This document shows, piece after piece, positions 37,701 through 47,853 of a stretch of 64,000 bases of DNA (position 1 is its first letter; the number at the start of each line of letters is the position of its first letter). Position numbers and translations under genes: made by a program. The stretch spans positions 8,307,354-8,371,353 of the forward strand of contig CM052362.1 in the NCBI GenBank assembly GCA_028551475.1, read 5' to 3'. The DNA comes from Casuarina equisetifolia (Eukaryota; Streptophyta; Magnoliopsida; Fagales; Casuarinaceae). The notes under the pieces are model-generated. The model had not been told where the DNA came from. It saw nothing but the letters and a program-made list of their open reading frames with translations, and searched no databases.

Positions 37701-40700
37701 AAAGTTAAGAGTCTTTTACAAATTCTAAAAGATTTGGATCCAATGTTCTCAATTCTTCTCCTTGTAACAACAAAGCTTAGAAGCATGCGTTAAAAGAATA
37801 ACAGAATCGTACAGCAACACATACATAGGTACAATAAGATATATATGAGTAAGAAAAATAGGTCTTATAAAGGCTGTTAATATGCCACTCTTGTTGCAAA
37901 AAATTAGGAAATTAATATGTAGGAAAGCATCTTTGTCTAAGAACATTAATCTCTCTTAGGCAAATGTTTTGTTGTGTTATAGTTAGAGGATTCCTACTTT
38001 AGTTTTCTCTCATTCATAGATGAGCTTGTAATGCTAAAGTATATCTCTAAGCCTTTGTTTTCTCTTACCAATATGAATAAACTCACATATTTAGGGGGGG
38101 AAACAGTTTTTATGTCTAGAAAACATTAATTTGCTCTAACAATTTTAAGGTTTTTACAGTTTCCTATCTGAATCTCTCATATACTTGAGTTTTCTAATGA
38201 CTTTAGACTCATAGTTCGAGTAAAAAGAAGAGTTTGACCTCCCTGCTTTTGCATTTTGCTTAAGTTCCATCATCTTAATGATTTAAAGAAGGGAGTAGGT
38301 TTTTTCTAACACATTTCAAATCCAAAATTCAGGTATGAGGCTTTGACTTGTTGACTCGGCCCCTACGGTTTCCTAATGCTCAAGGTAAGGAGTGCTAAAA
38401 AAGAATTTATGTCCCACAATGTCATCAATTTGAAACAATTTCTTTTTTGTGCAAATGTTTTCTCTTTTTTTAACGATTGATTTTAAAGAGATGAGTAAAC
38501 CTTTCTATCAAAATGAAAAAAAAAAAAAAAAAGAAGAAGAAGAAGAAGAAAGAATAAGGTAGAAAATAAAGCTAACATAAGAATGCTTGTAGAACCATCA
38601 CAATAATAGACATGCAAGTTGAGCACCCGAGGTTGATTTAATGAAAGGCTTATGACATTGTAAGCTATGTTCTTTTTATAATTATTGTTAAATTGTCGTC
38701 CATTAGGTCAAGGAATGCATGTTTACGCTCAAATGCACATCACTATTAGGATGGTGCTTACCCGCTTCTTTCATTGAAAGAGAAAAAAAATTGGGACTCT
38801 TTTAAATAGGGATCTAACTCAAGAAGGGGTGGGTGAGGCCTGGAATTTATAACTATGAGACCTTATGCTGTTCTATCTCTTTGTTTTTGTCATAGAGGCT
38901 CCTTAAAGGCTATTAAATTATGTGCTTAGTTAATGGTTAATGATGGTATCAAAAAGAAAGGGTGGCACATCTTTATTGATGTAATTTTTTATTTTTTTTA
39001 GTTTCTACATGGAAGAATAGTCTTGTTCCTTCGAATTAAATTTTTTTATTCATGTTCTAAAACATGTTTGGTCCCTCTCTCAATCTAAATAAAACTAATA
39101 CTTCCCTTTTGGATGTTAGTGATCTTGACAAAGAATAAATGCTGACCAGTAGAGTTTAACATAGTTTTTTTTTTTGTCAATTAAGAATCTTCGTGGCCCT
39201 TTGAACTGATATATATTAGAGAAAGTAAACTGTAAAGCCTTGGTGGAAAAGATAGTTTCCACAGCTAGAAGTTAGGCTAATTAATTTTTTTTTCCCCCTT
39301 AAATAGGTAGGTTAAAACTTATCAACTCAAACTTGTTTTCAATCCAAGCTTTTGGTCCTGCACGTTCATCATTTAAAAGAAATATACTTTTAGAAAGTTT
39401 CTCTTTGTTAGATGAGTGGAATTTCAAAGATCTAGGTCTTGGTTAGATTTTTACAAGTTGCAATTGATGTTACAAATGATTTCAACGAACTTCAAATACC
39501 ATACAAACTAATCATTTGAAGGCATAGCGTGAATCTGATTAGTATATTTCCATTATAACACTCTACAAGATTAGATGTTATAATCGGCACCATTATATGG
39601 ATCATAACGAAGACATCAAAGACTTAGTTTCAAAGATTATAATAATTAATGTTGCACCATGCCAGGTTTTATGTTAGCTTTTTACCTAGTGAGAGTGAAA
39701 TATATAAGTTATTACCCAACACCGAAATTGGAAGATCTATCCATTCTTTGTGTGTGGTGAATACATAAGAACTGAAATAATTTTGACATACACACTTTAT
39801 CAAAGAATGTAACTAAATAAACTTGAGATATATCAATAATCTCATGAGAATTCAATAATTACTTTTTGTGCAAGAAAAAACATGTAAAGAGTAGGAAAAA
39901 ATTAATAGAGAGCTACAAAGAGATTACCTAGGCAAGTAAAGATTATTCTACTGATGAAGATAGAGAGAGCAAAAAATCTATTTTTGGGAATAAATTATCA
40001 AAGATTAGTTTAAATTAATAGTTACCAATGCTTGAGAATCATCAATAAATACCTAACTCAATTGGAAACAAGCATTGCTGAAGACTTCTTGGTCCCAGAT
40101 TCAAGTCTAGGTGCATGTGTGGGTGTGTGTTAAAAGAAATAATAATTAAAAAAATACTTGAGAATCCAATTACTAAGTTCCTATTAACTCCATGAGCATT
40201 GAGTAATTGCTCATATATCTCAGTCAAGTTTTACTACATGATTTATGTATATGGTTCTAAGTGAAGGCTTGGTTATTGATATATTATTTTAAAATGTCTT
40301 ACACAATCTATGTATATGGTTCTAAGTGATGGATTGGTTAATGATATATTATTTAAGCATGTCTTGTAATAGAGATACAATTTGCTGATCCCCCCCCTAA
40401 AAAAAAAAAAACACAATCTAGGATATCTTATCTTCTCCAACTAATCTACTTTGATACATGGGTTCTATATCCTGTAATGTCATTAATTGGTTATAAAACA
40501 TTATGTGTTTTATTGGTAATTTCCCACATTTTACTTAGTTTTATTCCTTTACCTCTTACTCTTAGTTTCTCAATATATTTATTGCATTCCATAAATTTGG
40601 GGAGCCCCAACTGCAATATATACTGTAGGCATTCATGCTCACCTCACCTACCATGGTAGACAATAGTAAATCCCATGCCTTTACTCCCCTTTAAAGAATG

Positions 40701-43700
40701 GGACAGCTGAGTGCAAATACAATCACATTGTGGAGATTAGCCTTGCCCAATTGTCTAAAGGCTTCCCCTCCTTGGAATTTCAATTTCAGACTACTACATT
40801 TCTTATCAATCAGTTACCCTTCATGATCATTGGGAATGTTTGTCCCTAGCAGGTTTTATTTCATGCTCCACCTAATATTTCTATCTTGTACGTGTTTGGT
40901 TTTACAATGTTTTCTTAACTACAACCCTATACCTCCTATAAGATGGCCCTTACTCCCAAAAGTGCATATTATTGAGGTATCCTCTAGGCTACCATGGCTA
41001 CCATTACTATTGCCCTATTACTCAAAAGTTTCACTTTTTTTTTTAAATTTTTTCTCTTTTTAATAATACAATGCACTCACCCAACTCACGCACATAGGTT
41101 GTCGAACTCTAGACTACATGGTTGAAGTCCCTACTAACTCACTACTGAGCTAATTGGCTAAGCAAGTACTCAAAAGTTTTATGCCACTAATGTGATTTTT
41201 GATGAGGAACAATTTCCTTTTAACATTATGGGTTATCCTATCCTTGGGCCATCTTCCCCAAGCTCTCTGTTTCTCCCATCGTCACCACTGCAGCCCTTGC
41301 TTATTGTGTCTTCAAGGATCGTCAAGCACTATTGTTAAACCAAAAGCTTAAGTTGATAGCTAGGGCATTGGCCTTGTTATCTTAATCCAACAACACTGAT
41401 TATCCTCTTGGACTTGGGTACCCAGGCTAGCCCTACACAATCTCCTTTTGCACCAAGCCCACAAAGGACCTCCCACTGCAACTCACCATTGACAATGTAG
41501 AGCCCCACACTAAGTGGTGGGCATAAATGAAGTACTACACCTAACTACACGTCAAGGGTTGCGGCCAGGGTAATTCATCGCATTTAAGAACAAGGGTATT
41601 GCTAGGCCCCATAAATCCAACAATGTTTCTTCAAGCTCCTCCTCCTTTGCCACAAGCTCCATTGTCTCCACTTGTTTCTATTGTTACTTTGATTGCAACC
41701 ATCTAGCTTGTTTCACTCCATCCTCATCACCCTCTTATCCATCCTTGTCCACTTTGTGTTCCCCTATTCTAGATCATACAATGGTTACTTAATTAGAAAA
41801 CCTAATCCTATTAGGAGTCCAAAGCCTAATTAATATAGAAATCTAAAACCCAATTGTATTGGGAATCCAAAACCCAATGCTATTAGGATAAGGAGAAAGT
41901 TCTAGATCCCATACCCTATATAAAGGAGGAGCCCTGCATAGAAGAGAGGGGGAAGCAAGAGAAAAAAGAAGTTGTCGCTGAAACCAAGGAGGAAATTGAG
42001 CACAACTCAAGAGAGAGGCCAAGAATTCAAGATTTCTTGAAGAGAAGACAAAAAGGGTGACAGACTTCTTGTTCTTGGATTCAAGATGCCTTTTTTGTTT
42101 CTTATTATTGTTCTTCCTCATTATTTCATTATGTTCTAAACTTCTTTTGTTAGAGCGAAGATGTAGCCTAACTATGATGATGTGAATCCTATAAGTTTTT
42201 ATGTTTTGCAAGATAGTTTATTTATGTGAGTTATATATTATTATGCTTAATGCTTTTAAGTGATTGGCCACCACTTGAATGATTTGATGTGCATGTTAGA
42301 GACTGAAAGGTAATAATATGCAATTGCTTCTTATAATATATAACCATAAATTAAATGTGGATAGACATATACCATGTTATTTGTGTGGCTTTTGGTGATA
42401 AGATGATCGAAAGATTTATTGTAAACCAGGAATATTCATAGATCCTAATGCATTTGGTTTGTTTCAATTCACATATAGAGATATAGTGAATTAATGAACT
42501 AAATAGGTTTACTATACCTAGACATAGGATAGTAAATAAATTAGGAAATTCCGCCATCACATAGATAATATCATTCTTGCAGGCATAAACTATGGAAATT
42601 CATATCTAGTAGTTATGGTGAAATCGGAAGCTCTAACATGTGTCTCATCTTGATTTTTCTTACTTGGATCCATTTTTAATTAGTATTGAGTTTTCGTTTT
42701 AGAAATTTTAAATTTTAATTCATCTTCAACAATATTTTGATTTGCTAGATAAATTTTAGGATTAATTCATCATTAGTACTTAATTAGTTCAGTATTGCCT
42801 TCACAATAGGTGTATCTCTTGGTGGACTTTGGCTAGGTAATATGCTTTTGCCCTAGTATGTTAGTGCTCACCCCTGCATCATGCCCACCTATTTTACCTA
42901 GGCATCCCATGATCCTCAATGGAAAATGCTATGACTATTAAGTATACTACTCTTGTTTGAAACAATACTTGAGAGTTAATTGTGCCACCTTTTCATGTTC
43001 AACCCATTGGTTGCAAGATTTACAAGGTCAAGCTCCAGTGGTTTCATATGGTAATGAGTTAACGTAATTTCATGCTCATTCTACATTTTAGTTGGATTTT
43101 TTTTCTCATTTTTCCTCATCTTTGACCCAATCATTTTGTTATATTACAATTAAGTGATGCTTAAAGAGTCATCAAGTTGATTCCTTTTAAATATTTCACC
43201 CAATTCACTCATCCCAATAATGGTTGGACTTCAAAAGAAGCCTTGATTCCTCTTAAATACTTCACCTGATTCACTCATCCTAATAATTGTTGGACTTCAA
43301 CATAAACCTAAGTTTTAGTTTAATAGAATGCACAAGAAAGATGGCTAGTTAAGCCAAATGATCAAGACTTAAGCCAAATGATTAGACTTTCAAATATAAA
43401 ACGAAGGATTAGTTTACCGGAATGCCCAAGAGATATAGCTAGTTAAGCTAAATGATAAACAACTTTAAGTCAATGTGTGGAGCCCAACGATGAGAAATTT
43501 CACCAAAATATGAGGAGTGACAAATTAAAAGAAATAAAAGGATATTTGGAACTGGTTTTTGAACTTGAGAATTTTTCTTTTTTCTAGTGGTAGCATGAAT
43601 GAGTGATTCCGTGTTCTATGTTTATTTTGATCTTTTCATAGATTGGAAAAGGGACAAAGATGTGGTTATTAAAGGACGTATCAAGGTATTACTAATTGTT

Positions 43701-46700
43701 TTTTTTTTTTTGAAAAAAAAGTGTAATTTTCTAAGACCCTTTCATTTTTGTATATTTACGTATTTCTTGGCTGATTTCCACTGAGTGGTCAAATTTATAA
43801 CTTTTGAGGATTATTACTGAATAGTGAGCAGATAAACTTTAACCACCTTGGGCTTCATGTGGTAATGAATATTCTTACTTTTTTTCCATGTTTCATTTTA
43901 GTGGGCATTCATTATCATTTTCCATGATCCTTTGTAGTATTATTTTATAATATCTACAACCAATTCATACTTAAAGAGTCATCAAGTGAATCATTCATCG
44001 AAATCCTCGTTAGACTTCAAACATTGCTTTAAAAGGAACATTTAAGTGTTATAGCTAGATGAGCTCAATGACCAAGAACATCAAGCGAAGATTTGCAACA
44101 CAAAGATCGAAGCTTTGAATTAGAATATAAGAGTTACAAGCTTAAAGAGATAAAAGAAAAAAAAATCTTTTGAAACTTGTTTCAACTTAAGAATCTTTCT
44201 TTTCACCAATAGGGAGCATGTGACAAGTGTTTCCTTGTTTGATAGTTATTTTGATCCTTGTGTAACTTAGAAAGAGGACCACAATTTATTAGTTAAAGAG
44301 GCACATTTAAGTCTTACTAAATGCATTGTGTTGGAAAAAAGCAATGAAGAACAATTTTTTAAAGACCCTACTATCTTAGTTTGTGTGCCATATCTCTTGG
44401 CCGATCTAGTTTAGTGGGGAAACTCATAACCATTGGAAATTCATCGCGTATGAATTTTCTTAGCTTCTTGCCATTATGTATTCTAGTGGGATTTTTGCTT
44501 TTAAAATTTTTCCTGATCTATTGATAGTATCATCTTATAAAATGTACAATCATGTCATGTTTAAAGAGTTGTTTGGTTGATTTTGTTTGAATACCTAACT
44601 TAATTCACACATCCAAAAATTCTTCAACTTCAAAATATAAACCTAAGAACTAATCTAATGAATGCTTAAGAGATACAATTAATTATGTTAAATGATCAAC
44701 AACTTCAAGCCGTGACATGTAAACAAAGATTGAAAATTTTCAATCTATTGAGAGACAAGGTTCAATAGATGAAAGGGTTCTTTGAAACTAGTTTCAACTT
44801 TAGAATTTATTTATTTTTTTTAAACAAGGGAGCATGGATAAGTGTTTCCTTATTTTATGGTTTGGTCTTCTCATAGCTTAGAAAAAGGACCAAGATGTGG
44901 CTGTTAAAGGACATATCAAGGTCTTACTAAGTGCATTTTATTGGGGGGGAAAGTGAAGTGTAATTTTTTAACACCATTCTATTTCTATATGTGTACTTTA
45001 TGTCATGGCCGATTCCTATTAAGTGATCAAATTCATAACTTTTGGGGACTATCCTTGAACAGTGAAGCAGATGAACTTTGTATAACTTGGGTGGTTTCAT
45101 ATCGTCATGAATTTTCTAAACTTTCTTGCCGTTGTTCATTTTAGTGGGCTTTAATGTTCATTTCCTTAATCTTTTCTAGTATCATCTTATAATAACTTCA
45201 ATCAAGCCATGTTTGAAGCCATCTACTCCTTTTTTTTTGTTTCAATTATTTAACCATATTCATTGATCCTAATACTTGTTCGACTTTAGACCTAAGATTT
45301 TTTTATAGGAACGTTTAACAATGAGGGATGACCCTTAACCAATGAGCACATAAACTTTGTATATCTAATGTGTGTTTCAAAAGGTAACGAATTTTCTTAA
45401 TTTCTTCCATTCTACGATTCTATGGGATTTTTTTTTCCCTTTCCCTAATCTTTCAAAGAGTCTTTTAGTTGATTTTGTTTAAATACTTAACCACTGTTCA
45501 CTTATCATTATAGTGGTTGGACTTCAAATCTATACCTAAGAATTGCTTCATTGTAGTGTAAGACATATAACTAACTAAGCTTAAGAATCAACCACATTAT
45601 AGAAAGATGAGAAGTTTCAATATGAACATGAGAGTGACAAGCTTGAAGAGAAAATATGATCCTTTGAAACTGGTTTTTGAAGTAGAATTTTTCTTTCCTC
45701 TATCAAGGTAGCTTGGGAAAAGTGTTTCAATGTTTTATTATTATTTTGATCCTTTTTTAGCCTTGAAAAGGACCTAGATTTGATTGTCAAATGATATATT
45801 TAGGTCTTACTAAATACATTCTATTATGTTATAGTTAAAGGATTACAAATTCGATTTTTGCTTAAATGAATTATAATACTGAGACATGCCTCGAAGCTTT
45901 TATATTATCTTATTTTTTAATGAACAAATTCACATATTCATAAAATAATACATTTTATTGAAAAAAATCAAGAGTAATATTTAAGACCTTTTTATGTTGT
46001 ATCTATGTTGTATCATTTGGCTATTTTGATTGTAACATAATTCATAAATTTTTTGGGATTGCCTTGCACCAAAAATTTGTATCCTGTGGATGGATTCATA
46101 TGGTAATGAATTATCTTCATTCTTGCCATTCTTCATTTAAGTAGATTTTTTTTAACATTTTTTTCCAACATTTGATGGTATTATTGTATAATTTTTACAA
46201 TCAAGTCATGTTTAAAGAGTTATCTAATTGAGCTAGGCATTTGTCAACCTACACTTATATAATTAAGTGTGTGAGGTAATATATTTTTAAAATTTTTATT
46301 TTCTTCTCTCTTTAATAGCCCCTTGGTCTAGTTTCAAGTAGCAACACAACGTCAACGTCAAGTAGCAACACAACGTCATATCGTGTGTAATAAAAATGGA
46401 TAGCATCCTCCCTTTGCTTCGAGGCTTTTTAGTTTAATAAAAATTTAATCTTTCCTATATGTTCTGCTATGACAAACGTGTGTAATATTTCACCCATTTC
46501 TACAAAAGAAAAAAAAACCATAATACTAGATCAGTGAATCGTACAATTAATTTGCGTAACACCCTATATTTTATGAAGAAATTCTGACAAAAATGCTGTC
46601 AACGTACTAGTAGAAGGACAATTGATAGAAGCCAAGTTTGTAACACCAGATTCAAGCTTTACCATAACTAAAGGCAACATCAAAACATTGGGGAAGTGTA

Positions 46701-47339
46701 ATATCGTTTACAGTAAGCGGGCATATGGACAAGCAGCATCACGAGACACTGTTACCGTCGTATATAAGCACTACAAAGAAAGTAGCAGCCAGGAATAAAA
46801 CCCTCGAAGGTGATGTTAACGTTCCATTTTCTCTGACATAGAGGTTGAAAATTGTCCTTTGCAGAAACAATAAACTTGTTTAGTGTTCTATTTTTTTTTT
46901 TTTTTAATTTTATGTATCAAAGTACATGTTTTCAGTCTTTCCTTTATTTTACCGAGTCTTCTTCTTCAATGCCGTATCCTTTCTCTCAGTGGTTAGCTTT
47001 CTCATCTACTGGGTGTCTCTCTCTACCTACCTATATCTATCGGTTTCTCTAGCTTTCCCGGAAAATGCATTAAGTGAACTCTATGTGTAAAGGCAGTAGT
47101 AAACTAAAGTAGGAAAAAGTGTTTCTCGGTAGAAAGATGAAAGGGAGAGACAGAAACCTGGAGCTGGAGTACTCAAAGAGCTTCCCGGTAGCAGAAAAGA
47201 CTAGGAGACCTATTTCAGCGTCGCACATCGTTGAAAGCTCCTCAGCCTTCTTAAAGAGTCCTTTCCTCCTCTTAGAGAAAGTTACCTGCTTTGCCGCCGT
47301 GTTGTCGACCTTTTTGATCTGGATTTTCCTCCTCGTCAT
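25756..47339 (-). CDS. SVP-like: MIKC-type MADS-box transcription factor, SVP/AGL24/DAM clade (8 exons)
   Basis: Coding exons on the minus strand: 47339-47158, 34872-34794, 32519-32458, 32370-32271, 32173-32132, 31780-31742, 31667-31549, 25768-25756; 636 bases, 211 residues plus TAA. All introns are GT-AG. The sizes 182-79-62-100-42 are the classic MIKC pattern; exon 6 is 39 rather than the usual 42. Residues 1-60 form the MADS DNA-binding domain ([35 protein letters not shown]), about 61-90 the I region ([14 protein letters not shown]), about 91-165 the K-box ([17 protein letters not shown]), then a short C-terminal tail ending [14 protein letters not shown]-clade proteins are nuclear regulators that bind CArG boxes as dimers and repress flowering or promote bud dormancy; LKLGL matches their EAR-type repression motif. 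It is slightly shorter than typical family members (220-240 residues). Introns 1 (12.3 kb) and 7 (5.8 kb) are enlarged. Whether it is expressed cannot be told. Confidence 0.9.
25854..26460 (+). repeat. Gypsy 5' LTR
   Basis: 607 bp, TG...CA. A TATA box (TATAAATA, 26075-26082) marks the likely promoter. The 3' part carries three or four degenerate copies of a ~60-bp unit (CTAAGGTGGTGA...GTATCCTTAGTTT). It pairs with 30813-31419. Confidence 0.96.
26464..26477 (+). other. Primer-binding site (initiator tRNA-Met type)
   Basis: TTGGTAATCAGAGCC begins 3-4 bases after the 5' LTR. It matches the common plant PBS TGGTATCAGAGC complementary to tRNA-iMet, with one extra A. Confidence 0.75.
26487..30882 (+). 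pseudogene. Gypsy gag-pol polyprotein, interrupted
   Basis: The frame starts at ATG 26487 ([16 protein letters not shown]). Domains in order: retrotransposon gag (about 26780-27290, with [14 protein letters not shown]), zinc knuckle [14 protein letters not shown] (about 27447-27489), aspartic protease [13 protein letters not shown] (about 27705; DGG in place of the usual DTG/DSG), reverse transcriptase with catalytic YFDDIL (about 28750), RNase H with [14 protein letters not shown] and [10 protein letters not shown], integrase zinc region [14 protein letters not shown] (about 29740), and the DDE core with [12 protein letters not shown] and [13 protein letters not shown]. Premature stops lie at 26595, 26952, 26988, 28834, 29086 and 29833. 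A frameshift sits at the A run near 28371-28377. The last frame runs into the 3' LTR and ends at 30882. The element cannot make its own polyprotein. Confidence 0.93.
30799..30812 (+). other. Polypurine tract of the gypsy element
   Basis: The sequence just before the 3' LTR contains CAGGGGAGCA, the short purine run expected to prime plus-strand DNA synthesis. Confidence 0.6.
30813..31419 (+). repeat. Gypsy 3' LTR
   Basis: 607 bp, nine substitutions from the 5' LTR, followed directly by the CTTAT target copy. Its TATA box (31034-31041) points toward exons 7 to 3 of the MADS gene, antisense to them. Confidence 0.96.
31549..31667 (-). CDS. SVP-like: Exon 7 (C-terminal domain)
   Basis: 119 bp, encoding [15 protein letters not shown] and ending SDTTLKLG with the last Gly codon split. 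The donor is GG|GTAAAG. The acceptor GGGCAG lies about 30 bases beyond a good pyrimidine tract, so the tract is further away than usual. Reading on through the donor gives TAA immediately after LKLG. Confidence 0.85.
31742..31780 (-). CDS. SVP-like: Exon 6 (end of K region)
   Basis: 39 bp, [13 protein letters not shown], between acceptor TTGTAG and donor CAG|GTATTA. One codon shorter than the standard 42-bp exon. Confidence 0.88.
32132..32173 (-). CDS. SVP-like: Exon 5 (K-box)
   Basis: Exactly 42 bp, [14 protein letters not shown], acceptor TTTCAG and donor AAG|GTCATG. Confidence 0.9.
32271..32370 (-). CDS. SVP-like: Exon 4 (K-box)
   Basis: Exactly 100 bp, the conserved MIKC exon 4 length. 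It encodes [20 protein letters not shown] and [13 protein letters not shown], the second amphipathic helix used for dimer and tetramer formation. Acceptor AAAG, donor AAG|GTTTGT. Confidence 0.93.
32458..32519 (-). CDS. SVP-like: Exon 3 (start of K-box)
   Basis: 62 bp, [20 protein letters not shown], ending in a split Arg codon that exon 4 completes as LRQM. Acceptor CTTCAG, donor GAG|GTATCG. Confidence 0.92.
33480..33775. repeat. Two-copy tandem repeat (~150 bp) in intron 2
   Basis: AAGTCTTATAATCTGAC...GCAAGGTGCC..AAGTTC..TTTCAG recurs about 155 bp further on with substitutions (33491-33620 against 33645-33770). It lies inside the 2.3-kb intron 2, which otherwise holds nothing I recognise. 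Confidence 0.7.
34794..34872 (-). CDS. SVP-like: Exon 2 (I region)
   Basis: Exactly 79 bp, beginning by completing a Ser codon with exon 1 and encoding [20 protein letters not shown] then PSLELQ. Acceptor TGTTTGAAG, donor CAG|GTTAGA. The PSLELQ end is typical of SVP/DAM proteins. Confidence 0.93.
34873..40030. other. Left part of giant intron 1; no element identified
   Basis: About 5 kb of AT-rich intronic DNA without recognisable genes or transposon proteins. A poly(A)/(GAA)n microsatellite lies at 38516-38553. A segment near 37975-38100 resembles 45830-45960 in the same intron. Confidence 0.45.
38516..38553. repeat. Poly(A) plus (GAA)n microsatellite
   Basis: A run of 18 A followed by about seven GAA units, in intron 1 of the MADS gene. 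Confidence 0.95.
40041..40156 (+). mobile_element. tRNA-derived SINE in intron 1, target duplication CTTGAGAATC
   Basis: The 116-bp body contains an A-box-like TAACTCAATTGG (about 40053) and a B-box-like AGATTCAAGTCT (about 40099), then a GT-rich stretch and an A-rich tail. It is bracketed by CTTGAGAATC at 40031-40040 and 40157-40166. These are the marks of a plant SINE inserted on the plus strand. Confidence 0.8.
40238..40365. repeat. Two-copy ~65-bp tandem repeat
   Basis: ATGTATATGGTTCTAAGTGA followed by TTGGTTA.TGATATATTATTT occurs twice in a row, slightly diverged, just right of the SINE. Confidence 0.85.
40860..41290 (+). pseudogene. Copia integrase fragment, split by a SINE
   Basis: The plus strand reads VFGFTMFS (40890), a [15 protein letters not shown] segment (about 40985) and, after the [19 protein letters not shown] (about 41180). 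This is the end of the copia integrase region, where the family pattern is LGY...Y.C.D followed by VxFDExxFPF. Stops are present and no other copia domain is seen nearby, so it is a short relic within intron 1. Confidence 0.7.
41032..41166 (-). mobile_element. tRNA-derived SINE within the copia fragment, target duplication TACTCAAAAGTTT
   Basis: The minus strand has an A-box-like TTAGCTCAGTAGTGAG, a B-box-like AGAGTTCGACAACC, and an A-rich tail (T-rich at 41034-41070 on the plus strand). A 13-bp duplication TACTCAAAAGTTT at 41019-41031 and 41167-41179 flanks it exactly and restores the interrupted copia reading when removed. Confidence 0.88.
41770..42250. other. Possible solo LTR or small retroelement end in intron 1
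   Basis: A stretch with short internal repeats (AAAACCCAAT.GTATT/GCTATT), a core promoter-like CCCTATATAAAGGAGGAGCC (about 41915) and a purine-rich leader resembles a plant LTR promoter region. I could not find a partner LTR or target duplication, so this is only a suggestion. Confidence 0.3.
43060..46260. repeat. Irregular tandem-repeat array in intron 1
   Basis: A recurring phrase block (TAGTGGG plus T-run; AATCTTT..AGTAT.ATCTTATAAT; ATGTTTAAAGAGT.AT; GATTTTGTTT.AATACTT; ACTTCAAA..AAACCTAAGA; AGTTAAGCTAAATGATCAAC) returns about six times, near 43165, 43973, 44562, 45212, 45455 and 46212. The spacing is about 240 to 810 bp, so units differ by deletions and insertions. It encodes nothing recognisable. 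Confidence 0.8.
46300..47157. other. 5' end of intron 1 of the MADS gene
   Basis: Sequence next to the exon 1 donor. The CT-rich stretch around 46960-47050 corresponds to the CT tracts at about 2630, 10600 and 50590 in units A, B and C. Confidence 0.6.
47158..47339 (-). CDS. SVP-like: Exon 1 (MADS domain)
   Basis: 182 bp, starting ATG ACG AGG AGG AAA and ending TCC AG|GTTTCT. It encodes the complete MADS domain, with [17 protein letters not shown], the core [15 protein letters not shown], and [17 protein letters not shown]. The start is the conserved family start. Past the donor the reading frame soon loses the family pattern, supporting the splice site. Confidence 0.96.
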
Positions 47340-47802
47340 TTTCCGGAATTAAAGATCGGAATCTATGCAGCGAGAAAAACAAATTATCAGTCTGAAAAAG
47401 TAATTATAGAAAGTGAAAATCGCTTTACATGGAAAATTTGGAGGAAAAGAGAGGTAAGAAGCGGTATGAGGAAAGGAAAAAGGAAATAGGTGTTACTACT
47501 GTCAGATGGTAGAGCAGAAATCAAAACTTTACTTTTACAGATCGAAGTATCAAATCAAGGCATTATCTCTACGCAACATTAGAGTGTGAGAGAAACCAAT
47601 TTGTTTCACGACCAGAAAGAGAACTTCAACTTGTAGATAGGATAGCTGAAAGGAGAAAGTTCATTTACAGAGATGAAGAACAAACTGTACTTGCTCTCTC
47701 TCGAAGAAGCGAATGAAGAGCAAGAAAAGCAATAGAAAATTTAAGGTACCACGTACCCTTCAGACAACAATCAGGCAATTCAAGGGATCTCCCCACTCTT
47801 TT

Positions 47803-47812
47803 CTATAAATGG
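47803..47812 (-). promoter_or_regulatory. CArG-box variant CCATTTATAG
   Basis: The minus strand reads CCATTTATAG, which fits the CC(A/T)7G form of CArG box reported for SVP-type MADS proteins. It lies about 465 bp upstream of the start codon. Confidence 0.45.
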
Positions 47813-47818
47813 GAAATT

Positions 47819-47820
<2 letters not shown>

Positions 47821-47850
<30 letters not shown>
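47821..47850. repeat. (GA)15 microsatellite
   Basis: Fifteen uninterrupted GA units in the upstream region of the MADS gene, 8 bp from the CArG variant. Confidence 0.98.

Positions 47851-47853
<3 letters not shown>

Noticed and set aside
47119..47352. Plus-strand 77-codon frame opposite exon 1
   Set aside because: It is the shadow of the MADS exon on the other strand.
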